IMG/VR virus record: IMGVR_UViG_3300050821_007613
Coordinates: 1 to 26,412 of that record
Length of the DNA: 26,412 bases
Strand: one strand, 5' to 3'
DNA from: a virus
In this document: piece after piece, positions 7,031 through 14,489 of the stretch
Position numbering within the stretch: position 1 is the stretch's first letter
Layout: each line of letters begins with the position of its first letter
Position numbers and translations under genes: made by a program
Notes under the pieces: model-generated
Database searches by the model: none
Seen by the model: only the letters and a program-made list of their open reading frames with translations
Told to the model about the DNA's origin: nothing

Positions 7031-7621
7031 ATGATGCGGATCCCCGGAGCAAGGCGTGGTTTCCTGCTCCTGATCAGCGCCGTGGCGGCGATCGGGCTGC
7101 CGCTCGGTGTCATGACAGCGCCGGCCAGTGCGGCTGCTACCCACCCGGTCGGCGTCGTCGCCAAGAACGCCCCGCGCGTGGTCACCAACCCGGCTGGGTT
7201 CAAGCCTGACCGATTCGCGGAGTCCGACGCGTCCTCGGACCTGATGTGCCTTACCGCCAACACCAATGAGTGCTGGACCACCCAGGGTGCTGGCAATCAG
7301 ATCCAGGACACAATCGGAGGCACCGGGTTCAACCTGACCGCCGTCACCAGTACCAGCGGGTACTACAAGATCCACGTCAACAACTCGCAGAACTGCATCA
7401 CATCCAGCGGTAACGAGGTCGTCTCGTCCGCGTGCGCGACGGGCGCGGAGAACCAGTGGTGGGGTGCCGGCACGGACGGCGGCCCTGGCTGCCTGTTCTC
7501 GACGTTCAACGACGGGACGGACCGGGCCACCGTGTTCAACACCGACAACAAGCCGGTATGGTACGAGAACAACGGTTCGGCCCTGTTCAACTGGAGCACC
7601 GGTCTCTGGTCCGGCTGCTAG
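7031..7621 (+). CDS. Secreted Cys-rich protein, possibly beta-trefoil/ricin-B-like
   Basis: A 196-aa exported protein. Residues 1-35 form a textbook Sec signal peptide (Arg-rich start, LLLISAVAAIGLPLGV core, A-x-A cleavage near PASAA). The mature part has six cysteines (73, 81, 122, 135, 154, 196), an even number suited to disulfides outside the cell. Segments such as MCLTANTNEC and the spaced Cys...Cys...NQWW at 122-144 recall the Cys and Q-x-W pattern of ricin-B-like lectin repeats; this is a resemblance, not a firm call. ATG 7031 is chosen for AAGGAGGC upstream; the longer frame runs through the stem-loop. It is flanked by long hairpin elements on both sides, like a moron gene. Role (surface binding, exclusion, host interaction) is unknown. 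Confidence 0.72.
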   Translation: MMRIPGARRGFLLLISAVAAIGLPLGVMTAPASAAATHPVGVVAKNAPRVVTNPAGFKPDRFAESDASSDLMCLTANTNECWTTQGAGNQIQDTIGGTGFNLTAVTSTSGYYKIHVNNSQNCITSSGNEVVSSACATGAENQWWGAGTDGGPGCLFSTFNDGTDRATVFNTDNKPVWYENNGSALFNWSTGLWSGC

Positions 7622-7622
7622 C

Positions 7623-7713
7623 CCTTCCCTGAGCGGGCCAGCCAAGCCGTGGAGTAGCGCCGAAAGCGCAAGGATGATGGCCCGAGCCGTCGGCTTGGCT
7701 GGCCCCCTGAAGG
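7623..7713 (+). ncRNA. Long stem-loop element before oxidoreductase gene (copy 3)
   Basis: It starts just after the TAG stop at 7619-7621. Outer CCTTC (7623-7627) pairs with GAAGG (7709-7713); inner GGGCCAGCCAAGCCG (7635-7649) pairs perfectly over 15 bp with 7691-7705. CCCTGAGCGG (7627-7636) occupies the internal loop, as in copy 2. The apical loop contains GCGCCGAAAGCGCAAGGAT (7657-7675), a small GCGC/GCGC hairpin. The ribosome site GAAGGAGAG and ATG 7739 follow. The stem sequences differ from copy 2 while pairing is kept, which is covariation-like. Confidence 0.62.
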
Positions 7714-7738
7714 TAGGAACCCGGGCGAAGGAGAGAAC

Positions 7739-8539
7739 ATGGACGTAGCGGTTATTGGCGCTGGCCCTGCCGGGCTAGCGGCCGCACACGCGGCTACCGG
7801 ACAGGGTGCAAGCGTGGTGATATACGCGCCTAAGCGGAAGACGCCGCAGAATGGCCCATTGCTGATGCAGCGGCCCATACCCGGAGTCAACCAGGGTCAC
7901 CCCGATGGGACGATTCAGCAGATCGTCATCAACGGCACGATCCTCGGGTACCGCTACAAGCTATACGGAGACATCAACATCGGCATCAACGGTGACCAGC
8001 TGAAGCCTAGCTATCACGCCTGGCGTCACAAGGAGACCTACGGGACACTGTGGAATATGTACCATGGGTTGATAGAGGACCGTATGGTGCTGCCACAAGA
8101 ACTCATGCACATGGACAACGAGTTCGATCTGGTAGTTTGTACGGCCAACATCCAGAACCTATGCCTAAGCCGGAACTCCGGGCTCCAGGCTTACCAGCAC
8201 CACTTCAACTTCAAAGCCGTGGCTGTCACAAACCGAGCAGAGTACCCGGATCAGCCGTACAACACGATCATATTCAATGCGGGCGAGAATGACCTCTGGG
8301 TGCGTAGCAGCAACGTGTTCGGGGTGACTTGTACCGAGTGGCCGCTGGAGCACGCTCCGGCCGGATCCCGGATTATTCAGAAGCCCATCAGCACGGACTG
8401 CAACTGTTTCTCGCGCGTGCTGCGTACCGGCCGGTTCGGAAGGTTCGAGAATGAGGTATGGGTAGACACCGCATACTACGATGTTTGGGGAGCCCTGGAG
8501 AGCATGAAGCGTCAGGGCGAACTAGACCACATCAAGTGA
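7739..8539 (+). CDS. Rossmann-fold (FAD/NAD-binding) oxidoreductase-like protein
   Basis: A 266-aa cytoplasmic protein starting MDVAVIGAGPAGLAAAH, a canonical dinucleotide-binding GxGxxG motif (residues 7-12). The second strand ends VVIYAPK, lacking the acidic residue that usually binds the adenosine ribose. EFDLVVCTAN (about 128-137) resembles the second, downstream dinucleotide motif of flavoproteins. GRFGRFENEVWVDTAYYDV near the end resembles C-terminal flavin-contact segments of some FAD enzymes. It is short for a complete flavoenzyme. GAAGGAGAG sets the start. It lies directly upstream of the flavin-dependent thymidylate synthase gene, so a redox partner role is conceivable, but the substrate is unknown. 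Confidence 0.72.
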   Translation: MDVAVIGAGPAGLAAAHAATGQGASVVIYAPKRKTPQNGPLLMQRPIPGVNQGHPDGTIQQIVINGTILGYRYKLYGDINIGINGDQLKPSYHAWRHKETYGTLWNMYHGLIEDRMVLPQELMHMDNEFDLVVCTANIQNLCLSRNSGLQAYQHHFNFKAVAVTNRAEYPDQPYNTIIFNAGENDLWVRSSNVFGVTCTEWPLEHAPAGSRIIQKPISTDCNCFSRVLRTGRFGRFENEVWVDTAYYDVWGALESMKRQGELDHIK

Positions 8540-8556
8540 GATTACCGAGGAGAGTC

Positions 8557-9474
8557 ATGGGTCAGGAATCTAGCAAAGAGGTGGCACGGTACGCCGACGT
8601 GGCCATGTACGACGCCGCGCCCGACACGCGTGCCAACGAAGGATTCACCCTCAAGCCCAAGGTCACGCTTATCAGTATGACCGAAAACCCGCTCCGGGTC
8701 ATGGCGGCCGGAGCCCAGCTGTATGCTGGGGAGATCATTCACTACCCGACGCAGATCAGCAACGAGACAGCGCGACGCTGGTTCGCCGACATGACCAAGA
8801 CCAAGCTGCAGGCTCCGCTGGAGTTCGTTCACCTGCACTTTCTGATCGAGGGTGTGACCCGAGCGTTCACGCACCAGATGGTCCGGCAGCGCACCGCCGT
8901 TTACGTCCAGGAGAGCCAGCGCTTCGCGGTGAAGCGCAACGCCAAGTTCGAGGTGGCAATGCCGCCCAGCATCGCTGCGCTCAAGGAAGACGATCCACAA
9001 CGGGTGATATGGGACAAGGCCATCACGCAGATCAGCCGGGCCTATGTATCGCTGGTCGATTCGGGCATCCCGGCTGAGGACGCACGCGGGCTGCTTCCGA
9101 CCAACATCACTACCCGCATCCACTACGCCACTAACCTGCGTAACCTAGCAGATCACGCGGGTATGCGGCTATGCTCCCAGGCCCAGTATGAATGGAAGCA
9201 GGTCTGGGCCGGCATGCTGGCCGCCATCCGGGACTACGGGCCGGAGGAAGAGGCCTGGCAGCAGTACCTCATCGCCTCGCTGTTCAAGCCGGTTTGCTAC
9301 CAGACCGGCAAGTGCGAGTTCATGGCCGAGACTGACCGTGCCTGCGCTATCCGGGGACGAGTCATGGAGCACCACGCAGCCGGGGAAGGTCCTGACAAGT
9401 GGACCGACATCAACTCAATGGAGGCGCTGTTCGAGGGTGCCGCCCGCGTACGCCCAGGAGGCGAAGATGGCTGA
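8557..9474 (+). CDS. thyX: Flavin-dependent thymidylate synthase ThyX
   Basis: Converts dUMP to dTMP using methylene-tetrahydrofolate with FAD and NADPH, supplying thymidylate for phage DNA synthesis. The ThyX signature RHR(x)7S appears as RQRTAVYVQES (R110-Q-R112 ... S120), with the usual QRFA after it. LLPTNITTRIHYATNLRNLADH (about 179-200) matches the conserved C-terminal half of the active site, with N193 and R195. The 305-aa length is longer than many ThyX proteins (about 230-250) owing to an N-terminal segment and a Cys-containing C-terminal extension (C247, C253, C263). ATG 8557 follows GAGGAGAG; the longer upstream frame overlaps the oxidoreductase gene. The stop overlaps the next gene. 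Confidence 0.93.
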   Translation: MGQESSKEVARYADVAMYDAAPDTRANEGFTLKPKVTLISMTENPLRVMAAGAQLYAGEIIHYPTQISNETARRWFADMTKTKLQAPLEFVHLHFLIEGVTRAFTHQMVRQRTAVYVQESQRFAVKRNAKFEVAMPPSIAALKEDDPQRVIWDKAITQISRAYVSLVDSGIPAEDARGLLPTNITTRIHYATNLRNLADHAGMRLCSQAQYEWKQVWAGMLAAIRDYGPEEEAWQQYLIASLFKPVCYQTGKCEFMAETDRACAIRGRVMEHHAAGEGPDKWTDINSMEALFEGAARVRPGGEDG

Positions 9475-10417
9475 CAGCCGCATAATGCCCGGCGCACCAG
9501 AGCACGACTATAACATGGTGCACTTCATGAACAAGCAGCCCTACGAGAAGGGGCATTGCCCGCCGAACTGCCCGTACAACATCTGGCGGGAAAACCTGGA
9601 AAAACTTCAGATGCGGCAGCTGAATGATCCGCGCGTCAGCCGGCATACTGAGACGCCGGATGACTACAACACCCTGGCCGTGGTAGCGGCCCGAAACTTC
9701 CTCGAGGCCTGCTGCCTGACACCTACCCCGGACGCCATCGAGCAGCTGGTGCAGGTCTTCCTGCCCTGCCTCGAGATCATGTGCGAGCGGCCCTGGGCTC
9801 CGGACGGAAGCACCTGGCGCCAGTCGGGTATCTACGGAGCCCTGACCGACGCCCGGAAGAAGTGGGACCGCTTCTGGGAGCGCACCTGGAAGCATGGCAA
9901 GCGCCATGACGACTCTGTGTTCGATCTCATCAACTATGCCGGGTTCGTCCTGCGGTCCGACCCGGACTCCGGATGGGGTAACTGGGGTCCTCCGTCCATA
10001 CCCGAAGCCGAGCGCATCGAGCTGGAGACTGACGTGGCTTGGGAGGAGGCGGTAGCGTCGCTACCTCCGGTGCCATTCCCTGATGGCGGGGTGTATCCGT
10101 CAGTATGGCCGCTCGGCAGTATCGGCAAGCCCATAGTGACAGGGTCACACGCACGCGCGCTATGGCCCGACGGCCCGCCGGACCCCATGACCAAGGAGAA
10201 CTGGCGCCAGCTGCATGTCGCCATCTTTGGGGAGCGCGAGCCTACGGGTGAGTACCCGCCTCCTCCGCCACGCGGGGAGTGGCCCAATGCCGACCCGGTA
10301 CGTCCGCATCACCGTCTGCCCTTCCCCATGCCGGACATCGAAGAAGGGCCGCCTGCCCCACCGCGCTGGGGCGAGCCCGGCAGCATAGCTCCAGGTTCGG
10401 AGGACCCTGATGCTTGA
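9467..10417 (+). CDS. DUF1599-like / nucleotide-modification-type protein (316 aa)
   Basis: Function uncertain. After a Cys-containing N-terminus (CPPNCPYNIW) there is a helical core with ALTDARKKWDRFWERT and HDDSVFDLINYAGFVLR (about 147-163). A D-L-x-N-Y-A helix is typical of DUF1599 and related phage domains linked with nucleotide metabolism. The C-terminal half is rich in Pro, including a PPPPP run, and looks disordered. ATG 9467 follows AGGAGGCG and overlaps the ThyX stop by 8 nt, so it is probably co-translated with thyX. Its place between ThyX and the polymerase genes supports a nucleotide-pool or base-related job, but this is inference. Confidence 0.62.
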   Translation: MADSRIMPGAPEHDYNMVHFMNKQPYEKGHCPPNCPYNIWRENLEKLQMRQLNDPRVSRHTETPDDYNTLAVVAARNFLEACCLTPTPDAIEQLVQVFLPCLEIMCERPWAPDGSTWRQSGIYGALTDARKKWDRFWERTWKHGKRHDDSVFDLINYAGFVLRSDPDSGWGNWGPPSIPEAERIELETDVAWEEAVASLPPVPFPDGGVYPSVWPLGSIGKPIVTGSHARALWPDGPPDPMTKENWRQLHVAIFGEREPTGEYPPPPPRGEWPNADPVRPHHRLPFPMPDIEEGPPAPPRWGEPGSIAPGSEDPDA

Positions 10418-10661
10418 TCGTGAGATAGACATAGCCATCAAGCTGGCGCAGGCTATCAACATGCTTAACAGCCAGCCCAAGGCTAGCCCGGACCTCAAGA
10501 TCTTCCTGATCATCCATGAGGTCTCGCCGTACGAGCTCAGCGTGGACGACATCGAGCGGATTACCGGGCTGAACCGCAAGCAGGTCGGAGATGCCCTGAA
10601 CATCTTGCGCGGCTGGGGATGGGTCACTGAAAAGGGCGGCCAGCTTAGCGCCTCCAAGTAG
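10410..10661 (+). CDS. Small winged helix-turn-helix protein
   Basis: An 83-aa protein whose second half reads as a winged helix: LSVDDIERITGLNRKQVGDALNILRGWGWVTEKGG has helix-turn-recognition helix followed by a wing with two Gly. This resembles MarR/ArsR-type or replication-protein wings. It could regulate phage genes or act as a replication accessory. ATG 10410 is preceded by GGAGGACCC and overlaps the previous stop by 8 nt. No effector domain is present. Confidence 0.72.
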   Translation: MLDREIDIAIKLAQAINMLNSQPKASPDLKIFLIIHEVSPYELSVDDIERITGLNRKQVGDALNILRGWGWVTEKGGQLSASK

Positions 10662-10704
10662 GTTGTCCTGGCCGAGTTGCCGGCAAGGGGAAGGGTACAG
10701 CCCA

Positions 10705-10782
10705 ATGGGCCACGGTACGAACTGGGTTTCAAAGCAGAAGATCCAGGCAGCTGGTCCCGCTTCCCGCCAGGGCCTCAGGTGA
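10705..10782 (+). CDS. Micro-ORF (25 aa) coupled to the PHP-domain gene
   Basis: ATG 10705 lies about 9 nt after a strong purine-rich ribosome site (AGGGGAAGGG). The peptide starts MGHGTNWVSKQKIQ, is basic and Gly/Gln-rich, and stops at TGA 10780-10782, which overlaps the GTG start of the polymerase PHP gene at 10779 as GTGA. This is the junction type used repeatedly in this genome. No function is recognised; it may be a true small protein or a coupling leader. Confidence 0.5.
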   Translation: MGHGTNWVSKQKIQAAGPASRQGLR

Positions 10783-11705
10783 AATTCGTCAATCTGCATC
10801 ACCACACGACCTTCTCGTTCGGTGATGGATTCGGTACCCCGGGGCAGCACGTCAAAAGGGCAGCTGCGCTGGGGTACTCAGCTATAGCGTTCACGGAACA
10901 TGGCAATGTGTCCTCCCACTTCCAGGCAGAGAAGGCCGCGCTGAAGGCCGGCATCAAGCCCATCTTCGGCCTTGAGGCGTACTGCGGCCCTACTGATCCG
11001 GAGACCCGTACTCAGTATAAGCACCACCTGACCATAGTGGCGGAGAATGTCGAAGGTTACCGTAGCCTCAATAGAATCGTATCCCAGTCTTACCGCGATT
11101 TCTATTACCACCCTACTGTTGCAGGATCCAGCCTTGCGGAAAACGCAAGTGGCCTGGTTGTTCTATCCGGTTGCTCGGGTTCCCACCTGGCTTGCGCGCT
11201 CCTGGGCGGCAAAGGTACACCGGAGCATATTGACCAGCCAGACATGGGGTACGCCCAGGAGATCATAGAGCGGTACAAGGTGCTATTCGGAGACCGCTAC
11301 TTCCTAGAGGTGCAGCCGTTCCATGAACTACCGCGTACCCACGCCATGAACACCTCGTATGAGAAGCTATCCAAGATGACCGGCGTGCCGCTGGTAGTGA
11401 CCCATGACGTTCATTACCCAGAGATGGCCGACGCCGAGATGCAAGCCGTACTGCACGCAGTACATCGAGGCAAGGCTAGCGTTGATGACGTCATGCGGGA
11501 ATGGAATTATAGCGTTCCCCTCACCCTCCCTAGTACGGACGAAGAGCTAGCCGGTAGGCTTAGGCGTACCGGGCTGTCCCGGAGTCAGGCGGCCGAGGCG
11601 ATAGACAACTCAGCCACCATCGGAGATATGTGTAACGTGACACTCCCGAAGGCAGAGCGCCTGATATACCCCGTACAGGACGGAGACCTTGAGCCGTGGG
11701 TCTGA
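10779..11705 (+). CDS. DNA polymerase III alpha, PHP exonuclease part
   Basis: The N-terminal PHP domain of a DnaE-type replicative polymerase, encoded separately (308 aa). From GTG 10779 the expected metal ligands are all visible: H7 and H9 in NLHHHT, D16 in FGDG, H41 in TEHGN, E66 in FGLEAY, H83 in KHHLTI, C132 in SGCSGS, and D210 and H212 in THDVHY. Full sets are typical of PHP domains with Mn/Zn-dependent 3'-5' proofreading. GTG 10779 is preferred because it overlaps a coupled micro-ORF and begins at the usual VKFVNLHHH; the frame extends to a TTG at 10677 without a ribosome site. The end overlaps the polymerase gene by 10 nt in the -1 frame. Confidence 0.85.
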   Translation: MKFVNLHHHTTFSFGDGFGTPGQHVKRAAALGYSAIAFTEHGNVSSHFQAEKAALKAGIKPIFGLEAYCGPTDPETRTQYKHHLTIVAENVEGYRSLNRIVSQSYRDFYYHPTVAGSSLAENASGLVVLSGCSGSHLACALLGGKGTPEHIDQPDMGYAQEIIERYKVLFGDRYFLEVQPFHELPRTHAMNTSYEKLSKMTGVPLVVTHDVHYPEMADAEMQAVLHAVHRGKASVDDVMREWNYSVPLTLPSTDEELAGRLRRTGLSRSQAAEAIDNSATIGDMCNVTLPKAERLIYPVQDGDLEPWV

Positions 11706-13954
11706 CTAGCTCAGAGCTACTGGTTCAGTGGTGCAGGTTCGGGTGGGACTACCGGGGTGTCCGGCAGCGGCCGAAGGAGGAGCGTGACTGGTATGGCGAA
11801 CGGGTCAAGTACGAACTCGGTCTCATGCTGGATAAAGGACTCGCTGATTTTTTCCTGGCCACCTCCGATATGGTACGATGGGCAAAAGATCAGGGAATCC
11901 CGGTCGGACCTGGGCGCGGTTCCGTGGCGGCCAGTGTTGTCGCCTGGCTACTGCGCATCACTGAGGTTGATCCCATCCGTTACCCCAACCTGCTTTTTGA
12001 GAGATTCCTAGATGTCACGCGCACTGACCCTCCTGATATTGATCTGGATTTCGCTGACGAACGCCGCCATGAAGTCTTCGAATATATGGCTCGTCGCTAT
12101 GGCGCTGACTGCGTTGGAACTGTCGGTAACTTCATCAGATACCGAGGCAAGAACAGCCTGGTTGATGTGGCGCGCGTCTATGGCATCCCGCACGGGGCGA
12201 AGCAGACTGTTTCCGATCTACTGGTTGAGCGATCCGGTGGCGATTCCCGCTTCGACGCTAGCCTCGCTGACACTGCGGCAATGTTCCCCGCCGCTGCCCG
12301 GGTCTTCGAGCAGTTCCCAGACCTATGGCAAGCCACAAGACTCGAAGGAAACGTCAGGGGCCTTTCGATTCATGCGGCGGGGATGATCGTAGCCAACAGC
12401 CCGCTCACGGATATCTGCGCAGTTTACGAGAAGGACGGTAGGCGCGTACTATCAATAGACAAGTACGACTGTGAGTATGCTGGCGCTTTGAAAATGGATT
12501 GCCTGGGTCTGTCCACGATGGGGATGATTCAGAACTGCCTTGATGCGGCGGGTCTGAGTCTGGAGGATCTCTATGCCATTCCGGATGACGACCCGGAAGC
12601 TCTGGCCATCTTTCGAACGGGTGACGTCACCGGGATCTTTCAGTTTGAAGGCCGAGCTACCCGGCTTGTCAATCGTGATGTCGTTCCGGATGACTTCAAG
12701 GAGGTCTGTGACGTCAACGCACTCGCTCGGCCAGGTCCGCTGTTCAGCGGCACTACGGCTGAGTACGTTGACGTCAAGTGGGGTAAGCGGAAAGCCGAGC
12801 GGTACCACCCCCTCATCACCGAGATCACCGCGCACACCAAAGGCCAGATAGTATACCAGGAACAAATACTCAGGATCGTACGTGAGATCGGGGGATTCTC
12901 ATGGACGAACGCAAACGAGATCAGGCGCATCATCGCCAAGAAGATCGGCGAGGCCGCATTCAACGTCAGCATGGGCAACTTCATCGAGGGAGCGGCCCGG
13001 CTACACGGCATGGACGAGAAGACAGCGAGCAAGGTTTGGAAGAAGCTGGTAACGAGCGGGACCTACGCATTTGTATATGCCCACTCGGTAAGCTACTCTA
13101 TCCTTGGATTGTGGTGTGCATGGCTGAAGGCACACCATCCTGTGGAATTCTACGCCTCCTCCCTGGCCAAAGCCGGAGACGAGGAGGCCGCGTTCAAGCT
13201 GATGAAAGACGCGCGAGCGCATGGTATAGAGATCCGCCCTCCGCATCGCAACCATTCGCGGGCTAGCTGGAGCGTAGGACCTGACCGTTCCCTAGTGGCA
13301 GGCTGGACGCAGATACCCGGTATCGGTGACAAGACCGCTGCCGCCATCATGCTCAACAAAGAGCAGTACGGAGAATTCCCGGACTGGTATGCCCTGGACG
13401 ACATCCGAGGGATAGGTCCGAAGACCATCGAGAAGATGATCGAGTTTGTAGTCAAGCCTGACCCATTCGGGCTAGACAAGACCGAACAGACGCTAGCCCG
13501 GGTACGCGCGTGGCTACGCGAGCAGCAGAGCAGCATACCAGTCCCGACGCACACTGGCACCGATGTAGCCGCCATCCAGGTAGAACAGAACTATGGTGCC
13601 AACGCCAAGAGCAATTACGGTAAGGGTCCTCGGGTAACTTATGCGGGGATCATCAAGGATCGTAACATGCAGGATGCTGTAGAGAACCGGCGCTCCCGGA
13701 CCGGCGAGGAGGCCGATGACATCCTGGCTAGCTTGAAGCGGCCTGACCTACTGGCCTACTGTAGCCTGCGGTGCTTCGACGACACCGATGAGGAAGTGTA
13801 TCTCAGGGTCAATCGTTTCGTCTTTCCTCGATTCAAGCGGGTCATTGAGGGCATCAACGTGGGTCACGATTTGGTAGTGGCAGTGGGCAACCGCATTGCC
13901 GGATTTGGAACCCCTGTGATGGTAGAGAGGCTATACATTGTCGACCCAGACTGA
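11696..13954 (+). CDS. dnaE: DNA polymerase III alpha, catalytic part (DnaE-type)
   Basis: The 752-aa polymerase part of a C-family DNA polymerase. GPGRGSVAAS (71-80) is the conserved active-site loop; PDIDLDF (113-119) supplies the two catalytic Asp; KMDCLGLSTM carries the third. IFQFEGRATRL, ALARPGPL, YQEQILRI and HSVSYSILGLWCAWLKAHHPVEFYA match fingers and thumb motifs. Helix-hairpin-helix motifs (IPGIGDKTAAA, IRGIGPKTIEK) and a C-terminal OB-like region follow. GTG 11696 is the only start before the frame closes (TGA at 11690), with GGAGA about 9 nt upstream. Together with the PHP gene the total is about 1060 aa, near a one-chain DnaE, so a functional split enzyme is likely. Confidence 0.93.
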   Translation: MGLTSSELLVQWCRFGWDYRGVRQRPKEERDWYGERVKYELGLMLDKGLADFFLATSDMVRWAKDQGIPVGPGRGSVAASVVAWLLRITEVDPIRYPNLLFERFLDVTRTDPPDIDLDFADERRHEVFEYMARRYGADCVGTVGNFIRYRGKNSLVDVARVYGIPHGAKQTVSDLLVERSGGDSRFDASLADTAAMFPAAARVFEQFPDLWQATRLEGNVRGLSIHAAGMIVANSPLTDICAVYEKDGRRVLSIDKYDCEYAGALKMDCLGLSTMGMIQNCLDAAGLSLEDLYAIPDDDPEALAIFRTGDVTGIFQFEGRATRLVNRDVVPDDFKEVCDVNALARPGPLFSGTTAEYVDVKWGKRKAERYHPLITEITAHTKGQIVYQEQILRIVREIGGFSWTNANEIRRIIAKKIGEAAFNVSMGNFIEGAARLHGMDEKTASKVWKKLVTSGTYAFVYAHSVSYSILGLWCAWLKAHHPVEFYASSLAKAGDEEAAFKLMKDARAHGIEIRPPHRNHSRASWSVGPDRSLVAGWTQIPGIGDKTAAAIMLNKEQYGEFPDWYALDDIRGIGPKTIEKMIEFVVKPDPFGLDKTEQTLARVRAWLREQQSSIPVPTHTGTDVAAIQVEQNYGANAKSNYGKGPRVTYAGIIKDRNMQDAVENRRSRTGEEADDILASLKRPDLLAYCSLRCFDDTDEEVYLRVNRFVFPRFKRVIEGINVGHDLVVAVGNRIAGFGTPVMVERLYIVDPD

Positions 13955-13979
13955 GGACGAAGAACAGACGGGGAAAGAA

Positions 13980-14219
13980 GTGAGTGACGACCGCCAGGTT
14001 GTGGTCCATCCGGACAGCATGGATCTGGACGCCTTCAACAAGCATATGACATACCGGCACGGGGATAGCCTGGGCGGCATGCCCGAGCTCAAGATCAGGC
14101 AAGAAGGTCAGGTCAGCCAGGCCTACCGTACATTCCATCGCACGCTACACCGGCTACGTGACGAAGACCTGAACCATGTGCACGATGACTACCATGCCGA
14201 AAGCCGTAAGACGGCCTAG
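13980..14219 (+). CDS. Small His-rich hypothetical protein (79 aa)
   Basis: Function not recognised. A charged protein with many histidines in its C-terminal half (FHRTLHRLRDEDLNHVHDDYH), which might bind a metal. GTG 13980 is preceded by GGGGAAAGAA; a TTG at 13938 would extend it over the polymerase end but has no ribosome site. It is the last gene before the 270-nt non-coding stretch. Confidence 0.62.
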   Translation: MSDDRQVVVHPDSMDLDAFNKHMTYRHGDSLGGMPELKIRQEGQVSQAYRTFHRTLHRLRDEDLNHVHDDYHAESRKTA

Positions 14220-14489
14220 TTGGGTGTGGCTCAGCTGTCCCCTAAGCGTTTACAGTGCCATTCCAGCCGGTAGGTACCGGGGCGACCCTACCGCCCAGGG
14301 AGCTGCCAGATGCGGTGGCAAATCGTGGCAATCCCTGCCCCGCCCTACCCTGCCCCTCCGTGTAGGGTTACGGTTCGGTAACGACGCGGACTCCTAACGG
14401 TTACCGTGGCGTAGCGTCACGGGTTAAGGCACGCCGAATGTAGGAAATCCCCAGAAGTAGGCGTGTAAGGAAACTCGGTCTGGAGGACC
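14220..14489 (+). other. Non-coding stretch rich in inverted repeats
   Basis: No convincing gene is present. It holds CCGGTA-GG-TACCGG (14268-14281), near-tandem GTGGCAAATC/GTGGCAATC (14315-14333), CCCTAC (14343-14348) pairing with GTAGGG (14362-14367), GTTAC-GGTTCG-GTAAC (14367-14382), CCGTG/CACGG (14404-14422), and CACGCC (14430-14435) pairing with GGCGTG (14460-14465). CCCCTAAGCG near 14240 resembles the repeated CCCTGAGCGG motif with one change. It separates replication from lysis genes and may hold a promoter, operator or origin; no clear -35/-10 pair is seen. GGAGGACC before 14490 is the ribosome site. Confidence 0.6.

Noticed and set aside
9188-9466. N-terminal extension of the DUF1599-like protein
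   Set aside because: It lies entirely over ThyX in another frame; AGGAGGCG before ATG 9467 sets the start.
10677-10778. TTG 10677 as start of the PHP-domain gene
   Set aside because: No ribosome site, and GTG 10779 is coupled to a micro-ORF and fits the usual start of the domain.
14221-14300. tRNA-like GTGTGGCTCAGCTG
   Set aside because: The D-arm-like start is present, but no anticodon arm, T-arm with TTCGA loop or matching acceptor stem follows.
14361-14422. Possible T-arm / small RNA at GTTAC-GGTTCG-GTAAC
   Set aside because: The loop is six bases and no tRNA body can be built around it; kept only as an inverted repeat.
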